Shown piece after piece: positions 13,636 to 26,600 of a DNA stretch of 64,000 nucleotides. Both the position numbers and the translations under genes were made by a program. This DNA is from Mytilus edulis (lineage: Eukaryota; Mollusca; Bivalvia; Mytilida; Mytilidae): positions 80,116,604 to 80,180,603 of the forward strand of contig NC_092349.1 of NCBI RefSeq assembly GCF_963676685.1. Direction: 5' to 3'. Position 1 is the stretch's first letter. Each line of letters starts with the position of its first letter. The notes beneath the pieces are model-generated. The model had not been told where the DNA came from. It searched no databases and saw only the letters and a program-made list of their open reading frames with translations.

Positions 13636-14048
13636 TGAAAACGGACTTTTGATTTGTGCTTTTTAGTGGAATAACTAATGCCAACATAAAAATTAAAATT
13701 CTTCAAAAGCTACAATTTCAAATAAAATTTAAAAATAAAATGAATAAAAAATTAACAAAAAAACATGAAACTGAAAAAAATGTATCTGCAAAGAGATAGT
13801 GGCTTTCTTACACGTCTTATGCTGCTTTAAATAATTGACAGATTCTTCCTAGACTATCCTTATTTAAAACCTGACATAAATGCTCAATAAAATATGAAAT
13901 AATCTGAATAATACTGAAATATCTAAATCAAGATTAGTACAAAAAAAAGATGAACTCAACTGCAAGATTGTTTGGATATTTGAAATAATAAAGAAAGCTA
14001 GCATTCTATATAAATCTTGTTTTTTTTTCAAATTATTTGTACAATTAG

Positions 14049-14244
14049 TGAGGCTCTGGATGGGGTAACAGAATAGAGAATAATGGGTAAGTAGTCAATA
14101 CTATAGAAAAATGATTGAAAAAATTAAAGAATAGAGAAAATAGACAAATCAAAAAAGAGTAGACAATAATGGGTTGCTTCAATTCAAAAAATGGCCTAAG
14201 AAATTAAAGATTACAGAAATGATGTACCCCCATCCAGACCCTAA
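14049..14244. mobile_element. MITE with GGGTCTGGATGGGG-type ends, copy 1
   Basis: The left end TGAGGCTCTGGATGGGG is the inverse of the right end CCCCCATCCAGACCCT. The interior repeats AATAGAGAATAATGGG-like phrases. A second copy with the same ends lies at 56609-56852. Confidence 0.65.
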
Positions 14245-14403
14245 TAAGTATATAAAAACAATAAATCACAGTAGACATATATTACAATACAATTCTGAAC
14301 AATAATTATACATTACAATCCCCCAATAGTTTGATCACAAAGGGATCTTTTATAAATGAGGTATATAAAAAACATAGGAAAAATGTCTGCTGCCTGAAAT
14401 TTG

Positions 14404-14609
14404 TTAATGGGAATTTTCTTTTTTTGATTCATTTTTCTTTATAAAATCACTCTGTAAAAGTCTGTAGAATAAAATAATATTCATAACTGTCATAACGGCT
14501 AATCCTACACTGCCGATGGAATAAAATATCAACGGGACGAGATCTTTGTTGATTAGCAACCATCTACTCATCCATGCCATCACAGTTATACGACACACAA
14601 CAAATGTTC
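14404..14609 (-). CDS. TLCD1/2-like: TLCD gene exon 5 (stop codon)
   Basis: The acceptor is CTATTATTTTAG. The first two bases complete G183, giving NLGTFVVCRITVMAWMSRWL, followed by the last membrane segments (PLIFYSIGSVGLAVMTVMNI, ILFYRLLQSDF) and a basic tail ending in TAA at 14406-14404. Confidence 0.93.
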
Positions 14610-17600
14610 CTAAAATAATAGAGAATCAATAATCACAGTTATATAAATTCAAATAATCATTAATCTAATCAAAATAAGTTCTCCCCACTTGCTACTCATT
14701 TTTGTTCTTTTTTTCATTTTGAGAGTCAGGACGCCAAGTGATGAGAAAAGCTCACCTTTTTTTGTGAGCTAATAAGCCTTGAATCCTACCTGTTTCTAAA
14801 GCTTGACAAATACATTTTTTGACAGTGTACATATATTGTATGTATATATAGATTGCATATTCATCAAACTTACAAAAAATATTTTTTACATAAAGCCTAG
14901 TTGTCTTATTTCCAAAGATACATCTCCAATGGAGGCTTCGTTGTTTCAAGGAAAAGGAGCTTTAGTGTCAGTTATAGATCTACATTTGACATCTAATTCA
15001 CAGTGATCAAAATTTTATAGACTAGAACAGGAAATTAAGTTTGAATTGTAGATATCAGTGTGACCCCAATTGTGCTGGACAGTTTTATAACAATGAGGAG
15101 GTGAAATATATAAGTCAAGTTAAGCCTTTTAACATTGGTTTCTGCGAAAGGGATCTACGACAATAACAATTTGAATTAGAATGTTGACTAAACATAAACG
15201 TACACCAAGTTGTAAAGTTTCTTTTTAATACATGTATTCAGTTTGTACATATATAAAATCGGAAATAACAATGTTTACTTACTGTGGATTCATTTATTTT
15301 CGTGGGTACCAATTTTCGTGGTTTGAGGAAAACTTGCATATTCGTGGGTATTTAATTTCATGGTTTTGACAAAGTATGCATATATTCCTTTAGAAAATTT
15401 GCAATTCGTTGAATATTTAAATTTGTGGTTTCCCGATACCCACGAAAATTGGTATCCAACGAATAATAATGAATCCACAGTATCTTGTTTATCTTAAGTG
15501 GTCATTAACCCATGTGACCTTTTTAATGGCAGACTGTATACAATGGTATAATCTTTTGTTAACACTTAAAACAAATCCTGGTTTTATTGAAGTGAAAATG
15601 CACTTAATGTTGTGGAAACTTACAAACACTTGTAGCATATGACACAATGCATGATCTCTAGATAGTTTGTCTGATGACCATGATATTTAAAAGTACATTT
15701 AAATGTTTGTAGAAAGGTTTAAATTGTTGGAAAAACAAACTTTATAAATGTTTTGTTTAGAATAAGCCTCACTAATATTTATACTATATTCATTGTAGTT
15801 TAACTTTAATTAAACATTTTTTATAAGAATACAAGTTATGCATACTAAATAATGACCCAGTATGGACTATATATCATATGCTTGTAATTGTAACACAAGC
15901 AATACATATATTTGTAACAAGCACTGTTTAGCTTTTAATAATTACATGAATAATTGAGGAGGTCAGCTTATGGTTTAATTGATCCTATTAGAAACTCTGA
16001 CATATATGATAGCATGCTGATCCAGTCATTATTAATAATAATGTTTGGTATAGTTTAATTTTTTTCTAATTCTTGTGTACATACCGGGTACTGTAAATTT
16101 TGAAATAATAAAGAATCTAAGGTTTAAACTACCTCTGACAAAGTTGGCCTTAGGCAGATTTGGCTTTATTTTATGTCCTTTTAAGTCCTTTTTGATATAT
16201 AGGTCTTTATCTGTTTGTGTTTTTATACATCCTTTTGCCATTCTTATATTCAGCTTTTGAGCATTCTAAATAAAGGTAAATCCATAAAATTGCTTTGAGT
16301 GCAAGAAATTAATAACATATGCTTTTCATGATTTCATTTATTCTATATAATAACTTATAATACATATCAAGGGCCACAAGTCCTAAACCTGCCCCTGACT
16401 GAAAAAATTGTGTTTTTTCTATATATTTTTTATTGACAACCAGGTTCCCTATTTTATTATAATTTGTGTTGTCACTCAGCAAATCCTAGATCCACTGCCA
16501 TTTACAATGATTGAATCTGATATTTGTACTTACCTAAATTAATAAGACTGTTGAGTCTATAAGCACTATTATTTTTGGAATATCTACAGATTTGTAACAA
16601 CTGTCTAATATGTAAGAAGATGCTGTTAATTTCTATCACTAAGGCAACAACTGCATATCCAATATACAACTTTGTTACTATGGCAATACCAAAACAAATA
16701 AATATCTGCAAAAAAAAGATATAAATTTAATTAAAATTGAATATATTATTTTATATTAAATAACAAATATGAATAAAGGATATACATTATGTATTTGTCA
16801 ATGAGACAACAACCCTGTGATACAAAAAAAAAACAAAAGACATCTAGCAGGGGAGTTTCCAGGATATTTGAAAGAGGGGGCGGAGAATTAAATTTTTTGC
16901 CAAGTGGAGCGATGGAACTTATTTTTGCAAAAAAACATAAAATAAATATAAAATGCACTAATGTAACGGTTCCTGACTTGGAGCATGTATATTTTATAGT
17001 TAATGTGTAAGGGTTAGACATTTGTGTATGCTGAATTATCTCCATTACTTGTCTATGGTATATTCTATAGTTAATGTGTCAGGGTTTGACATTTGTTTAT
17101 GCTGAATTATCTCCCTTTCTTGTCTATGGTATATTAAAATGATTGGATGAATCTTTACAGCAGTAGACCAATAACCAAAATTCCAAATCCTACAGTATAA
17201 GGCGTTACTAAACATTTCAATAGTCCTAGGCTAGGATTTTATGAACGGGAGGCATAATTACGGTTGCCCTGGTAGAGGTTCCATGGGAAAGTTCAGAAGC
17301 TCCTGGGTTTCAACAATTTAGCATTATATTATGAAGAAACCAGACTAATACATATCTCTCTATTATTTTAGATTAGGTTCAGGTTTTTTTGAACGATACA
17401 CATGATACAAAACAAACAAACAAACACTGAAGTATAAAGCTCATTCGTTCTAAATATTGTAGGCTTTAATGTGGAATACATGATTGAATATGGAAAATTG
17501 ACGTCATTGTACAACAGTACTAAATCAAAGCAATCATGTCACTGTCTAGGTCCGATAGGCGGTACATGAATAAATATGGTGCTTGAACTTGATTGCAAAA

Positions 17601-20600
17601 TGTAGGTCCGATGATGTCACTTAGTTACTCACTAATGGATTTTGAAACAATATGATACCACTAAAGCCTATCCAGATTGGGAAGTAAAAATGCTATACTA
17701 AATAAACATGTTACTAGTATCAATATGTACATTAACGCAAAACTTAAAATGAACACAGAACAGTCACTGTCGGACTCAATGAATGGTTAGACTAGACTGG
17801 ATTCATTAGAACCATTTTACGCTGATTTTTCATGGCATATAATAGCCAATCATTTTAATATCATAATGGAGTTTAATGTCTCTGTGAATCTGAATTAATA
17901 TAAAAAGAAATCAGATTATGTATATATTAAATGAATATAACAAATTGCCATATTCAATATAGCAGATTACAATATTTCTAATTTTTTTTATTTTTGAAAA
18001 GGATAAAACCCATGGGACCATTACGCCCTTACCTGGACGTGCCCCTGTCTAGAGGTCAATGTATTCTTCACCAGAAGACAAAGACAAATGTACATACAAT
18101 ATAATATCCAGCTGTACATCACAGAGTTAAACATGCAAATTTTAACATGCAAGCTGCCACAATGTACCAGTCTGCAGGAACATGTTTATATGATGCCCAT
18201 TGGAACCCTACAGGTCTACTCTTACTCATCAGTGATACATACTTTACACGAGCAACATGACTGTGACACATGTGGATCTGCTCACCCTTCCAGAGCACCT
18301 GTGATAACCCCCAATTCTGGTGGGGTTCATGTTTCTAAGTCTTTAGTTTTCTATGTTGTGTTTTGTGTACTATTATTTGTTTGTTGGTCTTTTTCTTTTT
18401 TAGCCATGGCGTTGTTAGTTTATTTTTGACTTATGACATTATGAGTGTGAATGGCCCTCTGGGATCTTTCGCCTCTCTTATATTTCATGGTTAAAATCAT
18501 GAATGTTTCATGAAATTTCATGATCATAATTCATGAAATTAATCTTAAAATTTACATAGAAAGACATGAAATATTTACCTGATTCAGAATGGAATCAAAC
18601 CCAAGAACTCCTGCACTTGAAGTCAGGTGAGGAGAATTTGGGTAACTACCAGTATATATAAGACTAAATATATAAAAGAACAGAGTTCCAGTGTCCCTCG
18701 TGTTGCACTTATATTATATTTAATTCAATTGTACAAAGAGAGCTCTAACAAGACCTGATGGAAGACAACAGACAGACAGACACCTGGTATTTCCATGTCC
18801 CCTGCAACATGTCACGCAGGGGACAGAAATTGATTTTGATATTCAACCCTCAGACTAATATAGATATACCTTACACCAAGTAAGAAACATGATAACATAT
18901 TCAATCTTTGTTCAAAATTTGATATGGAATTCATACAAGTTAATCAAAAAGCTTTCAGTGTTAGTTCTTGGTACATGTATTAAGGTAGATCACAAGTATA
19001 TAGTTTTTGAGACAGATTTTTTTTATAATTTGCCAAAATGAAGATTTTACTATGCTCTTTTCAAAAAATTAATAAAAAGTATGGGTCACCGTGCTATTTT
19101 TCAAGCTATGAGGCGTTAAAAATTGCCAAAATTTGGATAGTTTGTTCATGAAAAAACACATTTGTTTGCATAAGAAAAATTCTATGAGATAGAATTTTGA
19201 AATAAATTGTGAGAAGAAAGGTTTCATAATATGTTTTAAGAAAATAAAAAGAAAACATGGTGTCACCGAACTTGCTTTCTTGCTACAAGTAAAAATAAAA
19301 AAAAAACCTATTAGCTCAGTATAAATTTTGTACTAAAAGAGTTATCTCCCCTTAAATGGCTCATTTGAAAAAAAATGATTTTAAAACCCCCCAAAAAATT
19401 ATATTTGTTAAAATATTTTGTATAATACGATTAATTAACAAGTTTCCTTTAAATAGAAAAAACAGTCAAACCATTGAATTGCAAATCTGTCTCCAAATTT
19501 GCAGATTTAGGCAAATAACTAGACCGATTTTGTACTGTGATTGTACAATCCAAGATGGCGGTATACCATGAATCTACCTTAATGCCTGGTGAGAATAATG
19601 AATAATCAATTAATATCTACAAGTATTCTATAAAATAGGGATGGTAATTATTGGAAGCATTAATAACAATACAAATGCCCTTCATCCCTTATAATGATCA
19701 GTCATATGCTCACACAAGAACATCAGTGAAGAAATTATAACAAAATAGATTTCCAATTGTAACATGCAAACATGCCACTGGATAATTAAGTAAATGATGA
19801 ACAATATAAAACTAAGGAGATGTGGAATGATTGCCAATGAAATTTACATCCAAAGACAAACATGACTGGCTAATTAACCATATCATGTTGTATGAAAAAT
19901 AAATCAAATGTTGTAAGGTGGTCTATAAATCAGGGTATTTTAGGGGTACGAGCAGTCTGGTTGTTGTATGGTGGTCTATAGTTCAGGGTATTTTAGGGGT
20001 ATGAGCAGTCTGGTTGTTGTAAGGTGGTCTATAGTTCAGGGTATTTTAGGGGTATGAGCAGTCTGGTTGTTGTAAGGTGGTCTAAAGTTCTGGGTATTTT
20101 AGGGGTATGAGCAGTCTGGTTGTTGTAAGGTGGTCTATAGTTCAGGGTATTTTAGGGGTATGAGCAGTCTGGTTGTTGTATGGTGGTCTATAGTTCAGGG
20201 TATTTTAGGGGTATGAGCAAGCCTGGTTGTTGTAAGGTGGTCTATAGTTCAGGGTATTTTAGGGGTATGAGCAGTCTGGTTATTGTAAGGTGGTCTTTAG
20301 TTCAGGGTATTTTAGGGGTATGAGCAGTCTGGTTATTGTATGGTGGTCTATAGTTCAGGGTATTTTAGGGGTATGAGCAAGCCTGGTTGTTGTAAGGTGG
20401 TCTTTAGTTCAGGGTATTTTAGGGGTATGAGCAAGTCTGGTTATTGTAAGGTGGTCTATAGTTCACGGTATTGAAAAATGCCCAGAACTACAGACCATCT
20501 CATACCATTTAACAACCAATGTTGTTATTAATGTAAAAAGGAAGACTTGGCACTTAGTATAGCCCAATTAAGAAACCCTGGATACTATTCTTATAAAATA

Positions 20601-23600
20601 ATCCTATAAAGATTTTAATTTTATAATAATGTGGTCTTCCTTCATTATATCAATCAAGACAAGAAAAGTAAATGTTGTACTATGCAATGATAATGGAATG
20701 CATTTCTTTTATTATGATTTTTCCCGTAGTATAGACAGTATAGACTAAATAAATTTCTAAATATTATTAATATGTATGGCCAATTATCATGATTATTAAA
20801 AAAACTCAATGAACTACTTCAAAATGGAAAAAAATACCCTATTAAAAATTTGACTTTTTTTTTGCATGTAAGTCAATGTCGGAAAATAAAAACTTTGTAG
20901 ATTTGTCTGTTTACTTTATTGTGTCTATTTTGTACTCTGCTGTTATATAGAACTATATTTAATTATATTACTAAAATTTTCATGTTGCTTACATATGATA
21001 ATGTTATTATATAAATTTACTATAACATAATTTAATTGTGTTTATCTTTATTAACTTGTAGACACAGAGACTTGATTAACAAAGCATTAACTAATGCTGT
21101 TGTGACAGTTGTTTAGTATCTGAATGAGTTTCTTATAATATACTATAGGATAGGTATGAATTAATACCAACAAAGCATACTAAGACTGAAGTAAAATATA
21201 TCTCTTATCCCTGACTTTTTATTTAGGAGCCCAAGTTAGATGGTAGATTATAATTCTTATATCAAAATCGGTCAATGGCAATTTTTTTCATATCACATCC
21301 CTTCTCCTTTTATTAAAAAACTTGTAAAGTTGAAACATAAATATGATATTTTGGTTGTTGGCATTTTTTGTGTTTATTTGGCACCTAAGATTAAAGTCTC
21401 ATATTAAACACACCATAAGGTTATGCAAGTAATTAAGTTTTGCAGTTGGTAGAGTTTAAAATGTCTGCAGTGTTTATTATGCATCAATTTTATTTTTTTA
21501 ATTTTACTTCATAAATATGTAGAAATTTGTTACTGCAAAGGATATTTATTTGAATATTATAAATTAAAGTTTAAGTAATTTTAAGAGAACTTCAGTTGCG
21601 GATTGTTAAATTTTAATGCTTCATATCTTTACAACTGTTAAATGTTTACATTCAATAAAAACAACCCCACCTTCATATGCATATTAGAAATTGAAGCCTT
21701 GGAAGATCTTCAAAATATTTACTAGACAACTGATTTTTATAATTTTATTTTATTAGAAAGTAACACTGTAACAGAATTCTCTTACTTTGGAGCAGAAATA
21801 CATATAGTCCCTGAACTTCAGAAGTATAAGAATTCTACAGTTTATACTAAATTTTAGATAGAAGTTGAAGGTGTGTCAATATCCACTTGTGAAAGTCTAA
21901 TATTTAAGTTTCACATTAGAAAAGAAATTGAGTATTTTTAACTAACAGTGGTTCAATAATATCAGTATGTACTGACATCAATAAAAGTACATTTTAAATA
22001 ATATACAGAACAGACACATTCATAAACTTTACTGAATGTCAAGAGTTCAACATTGTTCATAGATTGTCCATAAAGATATGTAAACTTTTAAACAAATAAA
22101 ATTATCTAATAGCATATCTCAATATACTGAACTATCTCATCAGCATACATCAATTGGAAATTAAAAACAATCGTAATTGCAATATTTATCTAATGTGTTC
22201 ATAGTATTGTAGTATTCTGTACTGTACCAATATAAATGAGTGTATATAAAATACATGTATTAGGAAACCAGCTTCAATAAACTACATGTAAATTCAATAA
22301 TTATTGCGTGCATTTATTATTGCGATTTTGTCATTAAAGACTAAAATGCGATTTAAATTTTTGCGATATTGAGAAAAATCCTGTTTAATAAACTTTAATT
22401 CATATGAAAATTCAAAATACGAGTTATGCAAATATAACCCTGTTGCCTTTTCGCAATAATAAAAACATTGCAATCATTTCTGAATTTACAGTGTCCTCAT
22501 CTCAAGGGTTTTCGTACTATTTAGAATGAAGTGTGAAGTCAAAATTTCCATTGACATGATTGAAAGCATACATAGTATGAATTCATATAACATAGGAAAA
22601 CATATGATCTGACCATGTAGCCTCTACAGTTTTCTATAATGTTTTGCTCATTATTTAAGGAGGTACAGTGACCTATAGGTTTTTGCATCCTATTAATTTG
22701 GTCGTGTGGTGGATATTTGTCTCATTGGCAGTAGTGGATCCAGAGGGGGGGGTCTGGAGGTTGGACCCCCCCCCTTTTTTTTGACGATCAATGCATTTGA
22801 ATGGGGACATGTGGTTGGAACCCCTCTCTTTATCCTGGGTTGGGAACCCCCCTTTTTAAAATGGCTGAATCCGCCCCTGCATTGGAAACATAATGACACC
22901 TCCATTCTTAATTTTCAATATTCAGAAGCCACCATCTTTTACACGTTGTTTAGTGTTTCCTTAATGAACATAAATTCCATGTTGGCAGATTTTCTAGTAC
23001 ATGTTATATGAGACCTGAAAGCTAAGTTCATTAAATTAAGATAATAAATAGATTTAGATGAAAGGTATAGTTAATGAAAAGTCTTTTCATCTAGTGTTAA
23101 GTCAACAGGTGAAAATCAATACCTGGCAATACAAAATACAGCAACATACTACTTTACATCTGATAATTTAGGTACATGTACATATAAAATACAAATTGTA
23201 CCTGATATGGAGCCTTTATTGAAATATTTGTAATATTAATGATATGAAAAAATAACCTAACAAAAGAATTATGATTTATATAAAAATAAAAGTCAATCAA
23301 AATACATGTGATAATTTTGTTACATGTACATATATATTAATACGAATACCGTTAGTACCTAATATGAAACCTTTATTCAAATATTTTTAATATCTAAGAT
23401 ATGAAAAAAAGATCTAACAAAAGAAATAATATGATTTGTATAAAAATAAAAGTCAATCGAAAAGAAGTTGTTATCTAGTTGACAGATATTTCTTTTATTC
23501 TTTTTTTCTCTCTCATTAACTTATTGATTCCAATGACAATTAGATAAATGACAAACTGGTTTCCTGTATGAGATGACAAACTGGTTTCCTGCATGACAAC

Positions 23601-26600
23601 AACAAATCGTGATCTCTCCAGTTGCTTAATTGCTTATCATTTCTCCTATTCACTTTCTAAAAATTGAAAATAAATCCAGATGTTTATTATAATTACACAA
23701 AGAATGCATTTCCTTTTTTTTTCCTTGACTCCCAAAACTTAAAGGGGCATTAGCAATTTAGCATGATAAGCTAAGACATAAAGATGAACAAAAATACGAT
23801 TTTTTAAATTTGAACATTTATAATTTTGAAATAATGAAATAAGATTAAGAATTAATTAGCAGTCTAATTGCACATGCTATAGTTATCTGTATAAATCTAT
23901 ATTTAGTGCTGATTAGCTATTTAGACTTAAAGTTATGTGTGTATTTGGTTATAGGAAAATATATAAATTTTTAATTGTTTTCTTATACTTGGATATCTAT
24001 TTTAGTATGTAAAAATAAAATATGACAATTTGGGTCAAATTGGTGACCATGAATTTGACAGCTAGTGCCCCTTTAAAATCTAAATATATTTGTTTTTCAA
24101 TGAGTTATTTTTGCTATCACAAAAAGGCTAATAATATTTTTTATTAATCTTAAAAAGATTTTAAATAATTAATAATAATCTAACGAAAAAATCATATCTT
24201 AGATGCATTAAAAATATAATGTTAAAAATTTAGTTCAAGGTTTGAATTCTTTCCTGTTCTTTAACCTCCTTTCATAAAACTTTTATTACAATCGAATTAC
24301 TTTTAACTAATTTGTTTAACACTTGGCCATGTCTTTAAATTAGCATAGTCATATTTAAATAAAGTTGTTGAAGACCTTTTTTGAACTATAATGGTTTACT
24401 CTTACAAATTGTGACTTGGATCGAGAGTTGTCGAATGGGCCCTCATACCACATCTTCTTATATCTATTTAAAAGATTCATGATAATAGTTTATTACTGCT
24501 GATTTTAAAGGAGTAGGTCCAGTAAGGGCCCATTTTGGCCAAAAATTTCAGGTTCATCTGACGAAAGATCGGGGTCCAAAAGTTAATTATTTAAAGTTTT
24601 CCCAACATTCTATGACTGATGACAAAAAGGGGCCCAAATAAGCATTTTTCTTGGTTTTCAAACCATAACTTTAGTATAAGTAAATAGTAATCTATGAAAT
24701 TTAAACACAAGGTTTATGTCCATAAAAGGAAGGTTGGGATTGATTTTGGGAGTTTTGGTCCCAACAGTTTAGGAATAAGGGGCCCAAAGGGTCCAAAATT
24801 AAACTTTGTTTGATTTCATCAAAAATTTAATAATTGGGGTTCTTTGATATGCCGAATCTAACTTTTTGACGCCACCCCCTTTACTCCATAATGACGCCTT
24901 TTGACGCCTGTGTAGTACCTCAGTTGAAACGCTTTGACTACAAAATGTCTGCATCAATTTTTGCGGTCGTATAAAAATGGCATTTTTGCATCAAAGGGAG
25001 ATAATTTGGAGCTTTTTCAATGATATCCATATTTTAAGAGTCACCTGGGGACAACACAAATTGATTTTTTGGAATGATTTTTGTACCATATGATAAAGTA
25101 ACAACTACTTAAGGTAATAAATAAAATTTGTAACGAAAAATAAATGTTTAATTTTTTTCTGAAAATCTTATTCCCCCAAGCCTACATATATTTGAGGAGT
25201 GAGCCAGAGATTTACAAAATATAGGTTATAGAACTGTTTATGAAGTATAAATAAATCTATGTCTTTTGGAAAAGTTGTATCATTTGCAATCATAATATTA
25301 CCACATCTCCTTTTTTTATATTATTGTACATAATATATGATACTGAGAGATAACAATATTGAAGTTTCAATCCTTTCACAAAAGGAACGACATATCTTTG
25401 TGACTCAAGAAGTGAGCAATGATCTTGAAATAAGTTTTATCCTTCTTACTGAAACATAATAGTTGGTTAATTCAAAGGACTTACCACAACTTGGCGGACC
25501 ATTTATGCAAATATCTTACCACATAGTGGCCCATTAATGCAAATATCTTACAACTTGGTAGTCCATTATTGCAAAGGTTGTACCACATGGTTGCCCATTC
25601 ATGCAAATATCTTACCACATATAGGCTCATTCATGCAAATATCTTACCACATGGTGGACCATTCATGCAAAGGTCTTCCCACATGGTGGCCCATTCATGC
25701 AAAGGTCTTCCCACATAGTGGCCCATTCATGCAAAGGTTGTACCACATGGTAGCCCATTAATGCAAAGGTCTTACCACTTGATGGCTCATTCATGCAAAC
25801 GTTTTACCACATAGTGGTGCATTAACGCAAAGGTCTTACTACATGGGGGTCCATTAATGCAAAGGTCTTACCACTTGGTGGCCAATTCATGCAAACGTCT
25901 TACCACATAGTGGTCCATTAACGCAAAGGTCTTACTACATGGGGGTCCATTAATGCAAAGGTCTTACCACATGGTGACCCATAAATGCAAAGGTCTTACA
26001 ACATAGTGGTCAATTAATGCAAAGGTCTTACTACACGGTGGTCCATTAATACAATGGTCTAACTACATGTGGCTCATAATCCAACTTTTTAGGTCAAGCA
26101 ACATGATGGTGGTCCATTAAATAAAAGGACTTACCACAACATGATGGCCCATTAATTCAAAGGAATGTCTGTTTCTTTGATATATCAACATATCCCACAT
26201 ATCATACACAAAATATCCTGAAAATACACAATATTCTGTATTACATCATCATATCAGTATCTCACACACAGACATATCTTTCACAAAATATCTCTTTATC
26301 AAATTAATTCAACTCTAATGCAGATTCCTTAACTGCTGACCTATTGCTTGAATGACAATTCTGAAAACTTCCAATAAACATTTAGTGTCCATTCATGATG
26401 ATTTGCAATGCTTTCCTTACAGACTTATTTCTGAACACTTTGTAGTAAAATGTTTATGTGTCGCTTTATATTTTTTTTATATTTCAAATCCCATTGTCAT
26501 TCATGATGGTGCAATTTCAAAATAGCAGCATGACTGGGGAGTTATGGTATAAATCAAAAGTGAACTATATAAACTTACCAAAAGAAAAACTTATTAGTGT

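Noticed and set aside
18088..18429. 113-aa frame with a hydrophobic C-terminus
   Set aside because: The DNA is of a dispersed repeat type; no gene context or conserved domain.
25537..25761. Plus-strand 74-aa frame
   Set aside because: A product of the 32-bp array derived from TLCD exon 3 on the other strand.
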